The position numbers and the translations under genes were made by a program. From positions 1-64,000 of the forward strand of contig JBCDFV010000020.1 in assembly GCA_039177555.1 (NCBI GenBank): 64,000 nt of DNA, in the 5' to 3' direction. This DNA is from JANQGH01 sp039177555. GTDB lineage: Bacteria > Pseudomonadota > Alphaproteobacteria > DSM-16000 > Inquilinaceae. Of this stretch, positions 43,362 through 51,493 are shown piece after piece. The notes under the pieces were generated by a model. The model did no database searches, was not told where the DNA came from, and saw only the letters and a list, made by a program, of their open reading frames with translations. How positions within the stretch are numbered: the stretch's first letter is position 1; each line of letters begins with the position of its first letter.

Positions 43362-44183
43362 CTAAAACACGCTGCCAAACGTGCGGCTCAGAAAGCCCCC
43401 CTGTTGCGGCACATTGCCGTCGACCAAGAGCGCGTAGCTGTTGCGGTACCACTCGCTGCCAGGGAAGTTCGCGCCCAGCACGGTGGCGGAACGCTCCGCC
43501 TCCGCCATCAGGCCCAAGGTCATATAGGCCTCGGTCAGACGGTAAAGGGCCTCCGGCGTGTGGCTGGTCGTCTGATAGTTGTCGACGACGCTGCGGAAAC
43601 GGTTGATCGCGGCCGGCAGCTCGCCCAGTCGCAGATAATAGCGGCCAATGGACATTTCCTGGCCGGCCAACTGGTCTTGGGTCAGGTCGAACTTCAGCCG
43701 CGCGTCGCGGGCATAGACGGAATCCGGAAAGCGCCGGATCAAGTCTTCCAGGGTTTGGGCCGCCAGTTCCGTCTGGCGCTGGTCGCGCTCGACGTCGACA
43801 ATCTGCTCGTAATAGCAGAGCGCCCGCATGTAGTAGGCGTAGGCGACGTCCGGATGGCCCGGATGAAGTTCGATGAATCGTTCGAAGGCCAGGATCGCCT
43901 GGTCGTATTCGAGCGCTTCATAATACGAGTAGGCCGCCATCAACTGGGCCTGGGTGGCGAATTGAGAGTAGGGGTGCTGACGCTCGACCTCGTTGAACTC
44001 GTCGGCGGCCAGTTCGTACTCTTCCTCGTCCAGCGCATTCAGACCGGCCTGGTAGATCTGTTCCGGCGGTCTTTCGATATAGACGATCTCGTCATTGGAC
44101 GAGCCGCACGCCGCCAGCACCGATAGGGCCGCGGCGGCAAGGATCAGCTTGAAGCTGCTTGTGGTGGCAAAACGCATGGTCAT
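43362..44183 (-). CDS. bamD: Outer-membrane assembly lipoprotein BamD (ComL/YfiO)
   Basis: Essential TPR lipoprotein of the BAM complex that inserts outer-membrane proteins. The 273-aa product has a lipoprotein signal peptide with lipobox LAAC (mature CGSSNDE) and five TPR-like repeats (QIYQAGLNALDEEEYELAADEFNEVERQHPYS, and the HPGHPDVAYAYYMRALCYY block that is characteristic). ATG at 44183 (or 44177) is chosen; the frame to 44255 adds a non-signal Arg-rich leader. It sits between lpxC and recN as in other alphaproteobacteria. Confidence 0.94.
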   Translation of the reverse strand: MTMRFATTSSFKLILAAAALSVLAACGSSNDEIVYIERPPEQIYQAGLNALDEEEYELAADEFNEVERQHPYSQFATQAQLMAAYSYYEALEYDQAILAFERFIELHPGHPDVAYAYYMRALCYYEQIVDVERDQRQTELAAQTLEDLIRRFPDSVYARDARLKFDLTQDQLAGQEMSIGRYYLRLGELPAAINRFRSVVDNYQTTSHTPEALYRLTEAYMTLGLMAEAERSATVLGANFPGSEWYRNSYALLVDGNVPQQGGFLSRTFGSVF

Positions 44184-44245
44184 CGCATCGACGTTCCGTG
44201 CAGGGGAAATCACGTGCCGGCGGGAACTCCGTTTCCGACAGACAC

Positions 44246-44254
44246 TGTATACCA
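44246..44254 (-). promoter_or_regulatory. Extended -10-like element TGGTATACA upstream of bamD
   Basis: On the minus strand TGG-TATACA matches an extended -10 box, about 65 bases before the bamD start in the lpxC-bamD gap. No good -35 box is seen. Confidence 0.35.
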
Positions 44255-44300
44255 CGGCTTGGGCAAAACGCGAGATAACGGAAACGCGATGCGGTGACGA

Positions 44301-45248
44301 TCAGGCGGTCTTGGCCAGAGGCTGGTCGTTCCAATCCGCACCGGCCCATTCCGCCCCGGCCCAATCTGCGGCCGTCGGCACCTCCATACGCCAGGCCTGA
44401 GGGTCGGCGAACAGGGCGCGCAGCACCAGATTGTTCAGTCGGTGTCCCGACTTCACGCCGACGAACCGGCCCATGATCGGCGCCCCGGCCAAGGCCAGAT
44501 CGCCCATGGCGTCGAGGATCTTATGGCGCACGAACTCATCCTCGTAACGCAGGCCGTCCTCGTTCAGAACCGAATCACCGTTCACAACGACTGAGTTCTC
44601 CAACGAGCCGCCTCTGGCCAGACCGGCCGCGCGAAGCTGTTCAACCTCGTGCAGGAACCCAAAGGTGCGTGCGCGCGAAATCTCGGCCTTGAAGTCATCA
44701 ACCGTCGGCGACAGGGCAAAGCGCTGATGGCCGATGGCCCGGCTGGCGAAATCGATCTCGCAATTGATCGAAAAGCCGACGGCCGGCTGCAGGGTTGCCG
44801 ACGCGCCCTTGTCGTCTGAAACGGTGATCGGTCGCAGGACCCGGATCGCGCGCCGCGGCGTGTCTTCGTCGACCTGCCCCGCGCAATCGACCAGGAACAG
44901 GAACGGTTCGGCACTGCCGTCCATGATCGGCACCTCCGGCCCGTCCAGCTCGATCTCCGCATTGTCGATGCCCGCGCCTGCCAGAGCGGCCATCAGATGC
45001 TCAATGGTGCCGACGGTTGTGCCGTGCTCGTTGGCGACCACGGTGCACAGCCTGGTATCGCATACACGGTCCCAGCGCGCCGGGACCACGGCACGATGGG
45101 CCGGCACATCGGTGCGCACGAACGTGATGCCGGTTCCGGCCTCAGCCGGTTTCAGCGTCAACGTAACCCGCCGTCCGCTATGGACGCCGACACCCGAACA
45201 ATGGATTGGGGCTTTTAGGGTACGCTGCAACAAAGTCGGGGCATACAC
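44301..45248 (-). CDS. lpxC: UDP-3-O-acyl-N-acetylglucosamine deacetylase
   Basis: Zn2+ deacetylase that commits to lipid A synthesis, 315 aa. Metal and active-site motifs are HLMA with His84 (TIEHLMAALAG), RHKILDAMGDLAL and GHRLNN. The GTG start at 45248 follows AGGAG; its normal opening is RTLKAPIHCSGVGVHSG. The C terminus carries an unusual tail with the repeated WAGAE/WAGAD blocks (DWAGAEWAGADW). It is separated from ftsZ by a strong terminator and a 318-base gap, so it probably has its own promoter. Confidence 0.96.
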   Translation of the reverse strand: MYAPTLLQRTLKAPIHCSGVGVHSGRRVTLTLKPAEAGTGITFVRTDVPAHRAVVPARWDRVCDTRLCTVVANEHGTTVGTIEHLMAALAGAGIDNAEIELDGPEVPIMDGSAEPFLFLVDCAGQVDEDTPRRAIRVLRPITVSDDKGASATLQPAVGFSINCEIDFASRAIGHQRFALSPTVDDFKAEISRARTFGFLHEVEQLRAAGLARGGSLENSVVVNGDSVLNEDGLRYEDEFVRHKILDAMGDLALAGAPIMGRFVGVKSGHRLNNLVLRALFADPQAWRMEVPTAADWAGAEWAGADWNDQPLAKTA

Positions 45249-45443
45249 CGGAACAAATCTCCTGACCGCGAACTCATACTAACGACGGTTTTTCACCGTC
45301 TTGTGGCCAAACACGGGCCCGCCAAACGATACGGATGTGGGGCCAACTCACGCCCTGTCCAAAGCAATCATGTGGTTTATTTGCGCCGACATCATGCAAC
45401 CCAGGATTTCTAGATCCCAAATGCCCGCTAAACCCTTGATGCC
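45249..45443 (-). promoter_or_regulatory. Upstream region of lpxC with a leader hairpin
   Basis: The gap between the ftsZ terminator and lpxC. It contains GACGGT-gaaaa-ACCGTC on the minus strand (45300-45284), about 36 bases before the GTG start and 20 bases before the AGGAG. It could sit in the lpxC leader. No clear -35/-10 pair was found; no gene is supported. Confidence 0.4.
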
Positions 45444-45487
45444 AAAAAAAAGGCTCCAAGGATTGGATAGCAATCACCCTTGGAGCC
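45444..45487 (-). terminator. Rho-independent terminator after ftsZ
   Basis: On the minus strand GGCTCCAAGG (45487-45478) and CCTTGGAGCC (45461-45452) are perfect 10-base arms with a 16-base loop, followed by T8 (45451-45444). It lies about 80 bases past the ftsZ stop and closes the dcw transcript. Confidence 0.9.
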
Positions 45488-45566
45488 CTCAAATCACTCT
45501 TTGTTACGCTTTGTTACCGGTCGCCACCTCTGTGGAAGCTTTTGGTCAGCATTTTGTCGGGCCAGC

Positions 45567-47381
45567 CTAATTCGCCTGGCGCCTGAGGAAGGCCGGGATA
45601 TCGAGCCCGTCATCCTCGTTCGGCGGCAGCGGCGGCCGGCTGGACGGGTCGACGCCGGCAAGACGCTGTTGCGCCGGCTGTGCCCTGGGCGCTTGCGGAC
45701 GCGGTGCCGCTTGCGGCGCGGTCGGGGCGGGCTGCTCCGCCACCGGTGCTGCCGGACGGGCGGCCGGACGCGGTGCGGCCTGCTGGGGCGCCGCCTGCCG
45801 TGGCGCCGCCTGCCGGGGGGCAGCCGGTTGGCTGGGCGCGGCGGGTGCCTCGTCCTTGATCAGGCCGGTCACCCGGCGGAACAATCCGCCGGGGCGACGA
45901 CGCGGTGCCGCCGGCTGTTCCGGCCCGGCGCGTTCCGGCTCCGCGCGTTCCGGTGCGGCGGGTGCCGCGGCGGACATCGCCGGACGGGCCTGAGCCCTGG
46001 GCTGCTGCGGTGCACGTGGCGCCGGGCGGCTTTCCATCACCGGGGCTTCGACCTCCTCGGCTTCCGGCTCCAGTTCAGGCTCGGGCTCCGGGTCCGGCTG
46101 CTGTTCGGCCAGATCGATCAACGAGGGTTCCTCGACGATCTCTTCTTCGAACTGCACATCGGCCGCGACCTCGGGTTCCGGCTCGGGTTCCTCAACGGCT
46201 GCCACAACCGCTGCTGCCGGCGCCGCCGTTGTGGCCGCCATTGCCGGTGCCGCGGCGCCCGCGGCCCGCCGGATCGATTGCGGGAAGCTGGCGGCCGCCG
46301 GTGCCGGCGTGGGTTGGGCAGCACCACCGCCCGGGCCGTCGGTCGCGGCGGGTGTCGCCCGGCGTTCGGCCACCAGGTTCAGGCTGGTGACGTTCGGGCG
46401 CGGTGCGCTTTGCGCATCGGCCTCGATGCCCGTGGCGACGACCGAGACCCGGATCTTGCCTTCCAGCTTCTCGTCGAAGGTCGAGCCGAAGATGATGTTG
46501 GCTTCCGGGTCGACCTCGTCGCGGATGCGGTTCACCGCCTCGTCGACCTCGTACAGCGTCATGTCCATGCCGCCGGTGATGTTGATCAGGACGCCGCGTG
46601 CGCCCTTCATCGAGACATCGTCCAACAGCGGGTTGGAGATTGCCGCCTCGGCCGATTGGATCGACCGCCGCTCGCCGTCGCCTTCGCCGGTGCCCATCAT
46701 GGCCTTGCCCATCTCGGCCATGACCGTGCGGATATCGGCGAAGTCCAGGTTGATCAGGCCGGGCATCACCATCAGGTCGGTGACGCCGCGCACGCCGGAA
46801 TCCAGGACCTCGTCGGCCATCCGGAAGGCGTCGGCAAAGGTCGTCTTTTCGTTGGCCACCCGGAACAGATTCTGGTTCGGGATGATGATCAGCGTGTCGA
46901 CATATTGCTGCAGTTCCTTCAAGCCCTCTTCGGCCAGGCGCATGCGGTGCGCGCCCTCGAAGTGGAAGGGCTTGGTCACCACGCCGACCGTCAGCATGCC
47001 CATCTCGCGGGCCGCCCGTGCGATGACCGGTCCCGCGCCGGTGCCGGTGCCGCCGCCCATGCCGGCGGTGATGAACACCATGTGGCTGCCGTCGAGATAG
47101 GTTGAGATCTCGTCGATCGCCGCCTCAGCGGCGGCGCGGCCGATATCGGGGCGCGAGCCGGCGCCCAGCCCCTGGGTGATGCCGACGCCAAGCTGCAGCT
47201 TGCGTTCCGCCGTATTGCCGGCCAGTGCCTGGGCATCGGTGTTGGCGACGACGAATTCCACCCCCTCCAGGTTGGATCGGATCATGTTGTTGACCGCGTT
47301 GCCGCCGGCGCCGCCAACGCCGACCACGGTGATCTTCGGGCGCAACTGCGCGTCGTTCATCGGTATCGTTAAATTGATCAT
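45567..47381 (-). CDS. ftsZ: Cell-division GTPase FtsZ
   Basis: Tubulin-like GTPase that forms the Z ring. The 604-aa protein has a globular domain at residues 14-320 with the nucleotide loops GVGGAGGNAVNNM and the signature GGGTGTG (109-115). Residues about 321-590 are a very long Pro/Ala/Gln-rich linker with acidic blocks, and the C-terminal peptide LDIPAFLRRQ (593-602) binds partners such as FtsA. The linker is much longer than in E. coli, as often in alphaproteobacteria. ATG at 47381 follows AAGGAG. It is 120 bases from ftsA. Confidence 0.98.
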   Translation of the reverse strand: MINLTIPMNDAQLRPKITVVGVGGAGGNAVNNMIRSNLEGVEFVVANTDAQALAGNTAERKLQLGVGITQGLGAGSRPDIGRAAAEAAIDEISTYLDGSHMVFITAGMGGGTGTGAGPVIARAAREMGMLTVGVVTKPFHFEGAHRMRLAEEGLKELQQYVDTLIIIPNQNLFRVANEKTTFADAFRMADEVLDSGVRGVTDLMVMPGLINLDFADIRTVMAEMGKAMMGTGEGDGERRSIQSAEAAISNPLLDDVSMKGARGVLINITGGMDMTLYEVDEAVNRIRDEVDPEANIIFGSTFDEKLEGKIRVSVVATGIEADAQSAPRPNVTSLNLVAERRATPAATDGPGGGAAQPTPAPAAASFPQSIRRAAGAAAPAMAATTAAPAAAVVAAVEEPEPEPEVAADVQFEEEIVEEPSLIDLAEQQPDPEPEPELEPEAEEVEAPVMESRPAPRAPQQPRAQARPAMSAAAPAAPERAEPERAGPEQPAAPRRRPGGLFRRVTGLIKDEAPAAPSQPAAPRQAAPRQAAPQQAAPRPAARPAAPVAEQPAPTAPQAAPRPQAPRAQPAQQRLAGVDPSSRPPLPPNEDDGLDIPAFLRRQAN

Positions 47382-47501
47382 GCCTCACACTCCTTGATTG
47401 CCATGCCTGCTTGGTCGGTCATCACCGCCCGCCTTGTATCGACCGCCTCGCCCCGGCCGCAGGGCCACCGGTCTCCCGGCGCCAAATCCTTGAATTCGCT
47501 G

Positions 47502-48767
47502 TTAGAGATGTTCACGGACCCATCCTCCCAATCGGCTCCACAGCCCGCTGTGGGCATCCTCCATCGGGCCAATCTCCGCCCAGTCCATCGCCTGGCCAGA
47601 CAGTGAGACCAGCAGGCCCGCGGCGGTTGCGAAGTCCGGGCCGGAGACCGTCTCCGTCAGACCGGCAACGCCGGCCGGTCGGCCAAGCCGCACCTGCTTG
47701 TCCATGACCAGTTGGGCCAGTTCGCGCACGCCCTGCAGCTGGCTGGCGCCGCCGCAGAGCACGACGCGCCGGCCCGAGATCTTCTCGAACCCGCCAGCCT
47801 CCAGACGGCCGCGTGCCAGTTCGAAGATTTCCTCCACGCGCGGCTGGATGATGCCGGTCAGAAGACTCTTGGGCACGTGGTTGGTATGCCCTTCCTCCTC
47901 GCCGATCTGGGGCACGTCGATGACTTCCCGCTCGTCGGCGATCGACGGCATGGCGCCGCCGAACAACGTCTTCATCCGTTCCGCGTCGTTCAGCGGCGTG
48001 GTCAACCCCCGCGCCAGGTCGTTCGTGACGTGGGCACCGCCGACGGGAATGGTGTCGGTGAAGACCATCTTGCCTTCGAAGAAGACCGCAAGCGTGGTCG
48101 TGCCAGCGCCCATATCGATGATCGTGCAGCCCAGCTCCATCTCGTCGGGCACCAGGCAGGCGAGGCCGGCGGCATAGGCGCTGGACACCAGGCTGTCGAC
48201 CTCCAGGTGGCAGCGCCGGATGCAGGTCTCCAGGTTCCGGATGGCGCTCGATGCCGCCGTGACCAGATGCAGATCGACGCCCAGCCGGTCGCCATGCATG
48301 CCGCGCGGGTCGCTGATGCCGCGCGCGCCGTCGACGATGTACGAGACCGGGATCGCATGGACGATTTCGCTGTCGGGCCCAAGGGGCGCCTGGTTCTGTC
48401 CACGCAACGCTCGGCGCAGGTCGACCTCGGAGACCTCGTTGCCCGAGATGCCGACCTCCACACTGATGGTCTGCGAGGCTGGGTGCCCGCCCGACAGGTT
48501 GACGTGGACCTGGCCGATCTGCTCGCCCGCGGCCTTTTCGGCGGCCTCGATGGCCAGCCCGATCGACTGGACCGCCGCCTCCATGTCGGTAATGGCCCCC
48601 GCCCTCACGCCATTGCTGGCCTGATGGCCGGTGCCGATCACGGTCGGCACGCCATCCTCGTTCATGCTGGCAATCAGGCAGACGATCTTCGACGTGCCCA
48701 CATCCAGGGCCGCCATCAGCTCGCCCCGGCTCTTGGTTTTTGGCCGCTTTACGCCGTTGAATCCCAT
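47502..48767 (-). CDS. ftsA: Cell-division protein FtsA
   Basis: Actin-like ATPase that ties FtsZ to the membrane, 421 aa. It has the ALDVGTSKIVCLIA phosphate-1 motif (20-33), the 1C domain after it, GCTIIDMGAGTTTLAVF (phosphate-2) and CGGASQLQG. The C-terminal amphipathic helix LWSRLGGWVREHL is the membrane anchor. The ATG at 48767 lies 5 bases past the ftsQ stop. The gap before ftsZ (120 bases) is the largest in this part of the operon and may hold a secondary promoter, but no clear box was seen. Confidence 0.97.
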   Translation of the reverse strand: MGFNGVKRPKTKSRGELMAALDVGTSKIVCLIASMNEDGVPTVIGTGHQASNGVRAGAITDMEAAVQSIGLAIEAAEKAAGEQIGQVHVNLSGGHPASQTISVEVGISGNEVSEVDLRRALRGQNQAPLGPDSEIVHAIPVSYIVDGARGISDPRGMHGDRLGVDLHLVTAASSAIRNLETCIRRCHLEVDSLVSSAYAAGLACLVPDEMELGCTIIDMGAGTTTLAVFFEGKMVFTDTIPVGGAHVTNDLARGLTTPLNDAERMKTLFGGAMPSIADEREVIDVPQIGEEEGHTNHVPKSLLTGIIQPRVEEIFELARGRLEAGGFEKISGRRVVLCGGASQLQGVRELAQLVMDKQVRLGRPAGVAGLTETVSGPDFATAAGLLVSLSGQAMDWAEIGPMEDAHSGLWSRLGGWVREHL

Positions 48768-48772
48768 GGCGC

Positions 48773-49648
48773 CTAAGTCGTCTCCTCCGCGATAGAGTTG
48801 TCGGTCTCTGGGGTGATCTCCGGTTCAGGCTCAAGGACCGGGATCGGGGCCATCCGGACGACCATCCGGTCGGTCAGGCGCAGGTCGATCGTCGCAATAT
48901 CGCGATCGACCAGGCCGTCGTTGGCTTCGATCGCCAGCAGACGCTCCAGCGCCGCCGCCATGTCCCGTTCCGGCAACTGGATCGTCACGCCATTGTCCAG
49001 CCGCAGGTCCCAGCGCCGGTTGCCGACCCAGACCGCCGCGATCATACGCTCGGCCAGTTCCGGGGCATCGCCCAGCACCGACAGCAGGTCGGCGGCGCGC
49101 GTTTCGGCGCCGAAGCCGACCACCAGCGGCAAGGGGCCAAAGGCGCTGAGATTGTCTTGCGTCAGCTCAATACCCTCGGCATCGATCAACCGCACGACGC
49201 CGTCCTGCTGCCACAGTGCCGTCGGCACACGCTCTTGAAGGGCCACATGCAACGTGTCGGGCAGGTGCCGCGCGATCGACACGGACGCGATCCAGGGCAG
49301 TTCCGCAAGGCGTTCATGGGCGGCGCCGGCATCGAAGCTCAGGATCGGATCGCCGCGCTGGACCTGAAGGGCACGCCAGATCGTGTTGCGATCCGTGACG
49401 CTGCGGCCGACGACGACGACTTCCTGGACGCTGAAGCCCATGTCGGCGGTCAGGGTCAAGGCATCGGTCTGAAGTCCCGCCCACCAATCCGCGGCCCGGC
49501 CACTGGCGACCGCCCAGCCGCTGCCGCCCAGGATCGCGACCGCGAGCAGAAGCGCGGAGCCGTTACGGGCCACGCGAACAAAGCGCCGCATCGGCCCCGG
49601 CCGGCGCCGGGCCGGTGTCGCGACGGCTGCTGGGGCTACGCGTGGCAT
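48773..49648 (-). CDS. ftsQ: Cell-division protein FtsQ (DivIB)
   Basis: Bitopic division protein of 291 aa that recruits FtsL/FtsB. It has a basic cytoplasmic N terminus (ARRRPGPMRRF), one transmembrane helix (about 30-48), a POTRA domain (FSVQEVVVVGRSVTDRNTIWRALQ) and the FtsQ beta domain; the C terminus is acidic. The ATG at 49648 follows GGAGG and overlaps the ddl stop by 13 bases; a start at 49675 is the alternative. Place between ddl and ftsA is standard. Confidence 0.94.
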   Translation of the reverse strand: MPRVAPAAVATPARRRPGPMRRFVRVARNGSALLLAVAILGGSGWAVASGRAADWWAGLQTDALTLTADMGFSVQEVVVVGRSVTDRNTIWRALQVQRGDPILSFDAGAAHERLAELPWIASVSIARHLPDTLHVALQERVPTALWQQDGVVRLIDAEGIELTQDNLSAFGPLPLVVGFGAETRAADLLSVLGDAPELAERMIAAVWVGNRRWDLRLDNGVTIQLPERDMAAALERLLAIEANDGLVDRDIATIDLRLTDRMVVRMAPIPVLEPEPEITPETDNSIAEETT

Positions 49649-50556
49649 GTCGCGCCCTCCGCCAGCCAGCGACACAACTCAACGAACGACACCCCGACAT
49701 GGTCGGCCTGCTCCGGCACCAGCGAAATCGAGGTGAAGCCGGGCTGGGTGTTGATCTCCAGGAAGTTGAGACCGTCGATCCCCGGCTGGCGATCGTCATA
49801 ACGAAAATCCGACCGGCTGATGCCGCTGCACCCCAGGGTCTGGTGCGCCGTCAGTGCCTGATCCATGCAGGCGTCGAAGACCGATTTCGGCACTTCCGCC
49901 GGCAGGATGTGCCGGGCATGTCCGCTGACATACTTGGCTTCATAGTCAAAGAAGCCGTGGCTGTGCTGGATCTCCGTCACGGTCAGCGCCCGGTCGCCCA
50001 TGACGCCGACCGTCAGTTCGCGGCCGGGAATGTAGGTCTCCACCAGAACCTGCGTGCCGAAATGCCAGTCGGCGAGGTCGACCCGCGGCCGGTTATCGCC
50101 CTTGCGCACGATCGTGACCCCGACGCTGGAGCCCTCGTCGACGGGTTTGACGACATAGGGCGGCTCTATCACGTGCCGCGACAGCACGTCGGCAAAGCAA
50201 TGCACGGCCCCTTCAGGGCTGCGGATGCCAACGGTGCTCAACAGCCGCTTGGTCAGCGGCTTGTTCATGGCGATCGACGAGGCCGCCACGCCTGAATGGG
50301 TGTAGGGGATGCGCAGATGCTCCAGCACACCCTGGATGACGCCGTCCTCGCCACCGCGTCCGTGCAGCGCATTGAAGGCGATATCGGGGGTGGGGGTCAG
50401 CGCGTCGATCAGCCGGCCCAGATCGTGGTCGACGTCGACCGTCGTGACCTCGAACCCGCCCTCGCGCAACGCGTCGGCGGCCGCGGCACCGGATACCAAC
50501 GACACCTCGCGTTCGGCGGACCAGCCGCCCATCAACACCGCGACCTGCTTAGCCAT
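49636..50556 (-). CDS. ddl: D-alanine--D-alanine ligase
   Basis: Makes the D-Ala-D-Ala dipeptide for MurF. The 306-aa ATP-grasp enzyme has LMGGWSAEREVSL at the N terminus, FNALHGRGGEDG, PYVVKPVDEGSSVGV and the C-terminal FLEINTQPGFTSIS with the Mg2+-binding Glu and Asn. The ATG at 50556 overlaps the murB stop by 8 bases; the longer N terminus (to 50667) is Arg/Cys-rich and is shadow sequence of murB. Length is normal. Confidence 0.96.
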   Translation of the reverse strand: MAKQVAVLMGGWSAEREVSLVSGAAAADALREGGFEVTTVDVDHDLGRLIDALTPTPDIAFNALHGRGGEDGVIQGVLEHLRIPYTHSGVAASSIAMNKPLTKRLLSTVGIRSPEGAVHCFADVLSRHVIEPPYVVKPVDEGSSVGVTIVRKGDNRPRVDLADWHFGTQVLVETYIPGRELTVGVMGDRALTVTEIQHSHGFFDYEAKYVSGHARHILPAEVPKSVFDACMDQALTAHQTLGCSGISRSDFRYDDRQPGIDGLNFLEINTQPGFTSISLVPEQADHVGVSFVELCRWLAEGATCHA

Positions 50557-51493
50557 CGCCAGCCTCCTGCCCGGGCAGGGGCGTGCCGATGCGTCGGATT
50601 TCCCAGCGCAGCTCGATGTCGAAGGCCTTGCGCACCCGTTGGCGCACCAGTTCGCCCAGCGCCTCAAGATCCCCGGCCGTCGCCGTGCCGGTGTTGATCA
50701 GGAAGTTGCAGTGCTTTTCCGACACCTGGGCGCCGCCGACGCGCAAGCCGCGACAGCCAGCGCCGTCGATCACTTGCCAGGCCTTGTGGCCCTCGGGGTT
50801 GGCGAAGGTCGACCCGCCGGTGCGCGACCGGATCGGCTGGGTCGCCTCGCGCGCCTCGCTGATCTCGGTCATTTGCGCGGCAATGGCCTTGGCATCGCCC
50901 GGCTGGCCTTGCAGCACGGCGCCGGTGAAGATCCAGTCGTCCGGCGTATCCGTGTGCCGATAGCGCATGCCGAGGTCTTGGGCTGTCACGCGATGGATCG
51001 TGCCCGTACGATCGACGGCCTCGGCCTCGACCAGGACGTCCTTGAACTCGGTGCCATAGGCGCCGGCATTCATGCGCAGGCCACCGCCGATGGTGCCCGG
51101 AATGCCGACCAGGAAAGCCAGGCCGGCGACACCGGCCTCCATGGCGACCCGCGCGACATGCACGTCCAGCGCCGCGGCACCGGCGCGGACCCGGTCGCCC
51201 TCCGCGTCGATGATCGCAAAATCGCGGCCCAGACGGATGGTGACGCCCGGCACGCCGCCGTCACGCACCAGCAGGTTGGACGCAACCCCGATCACCGTGA
51301 TCGGGATGTCAGGTGGGCAGGCCGCCAGGAAGGCCGCCAAATCGTCGCGATCGGCGGGCTTGAACAGCACCTCGGCCGGTCCGCCAACCCGGAACCAAGT
51401 AACCCGCGACAGGTCGGCGTTTTCGGTCAGCCGGCCGCGCACCGGCGGCAGCCGGTCGATCAGCCCGGTGTCGGCGCGCTGGGCGTTCGTCAT
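50549..51493 (-). CDS. murB: UDP-N-acetylenolpyruvoylglucosamine reductase
   Basis: FAD enzyme that makes UDP-MurNAc, 314 aa. The FAD-binding region includes WFRVGGPAEVLFKP and IGVASNLLVRDGG, then LVGIPGTIGGGLRMNAGAYG. The catalytic region has SRTGGSTFANP, where the Ser acts as proton donor, and the ending KHCNFLINTGTATAGD. ATG at 51493 overlaps murC by 4 bases. Gene order murC-murB-ddl is that of other alphaproteobacterial clusters. Confidence 0.96.
   Translation of the reverse strand: MTNAQRADTGLIDRLPPVRGRLTENADLSRVTWFRVGGPAEVLFKPADRDDLAAFLAACPPDIPITVIGVASNLLVRDGGVPGVTIRLGRDFAIIDAEGDRVRAGAAALDVHVARVAMEAGVAGLAFLVGIPGTIGGGLRMNAGAYGTEFKDVLVEAEAVDRTGTIHRVTAQDLGMRYRHTDTPDDWIFTGAVLQGQPGDAKAIAAQMTEISEAREATQPIRSRTGGSTFANPEGHKAWQVIDGAGCRGLRVGGAQVSEKHCNFLINTGTATAGDLEALGELVRQRVRKAFDIELRWEIRRIGTPLPGQEAGDG

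Noticed and set aside
45480..47105. 541-codon plus-strand frame opposite ftsZ
   Set aside because: Arg/Gly/Cys-rich shadow; the antisense gene is clearly FtsZ.
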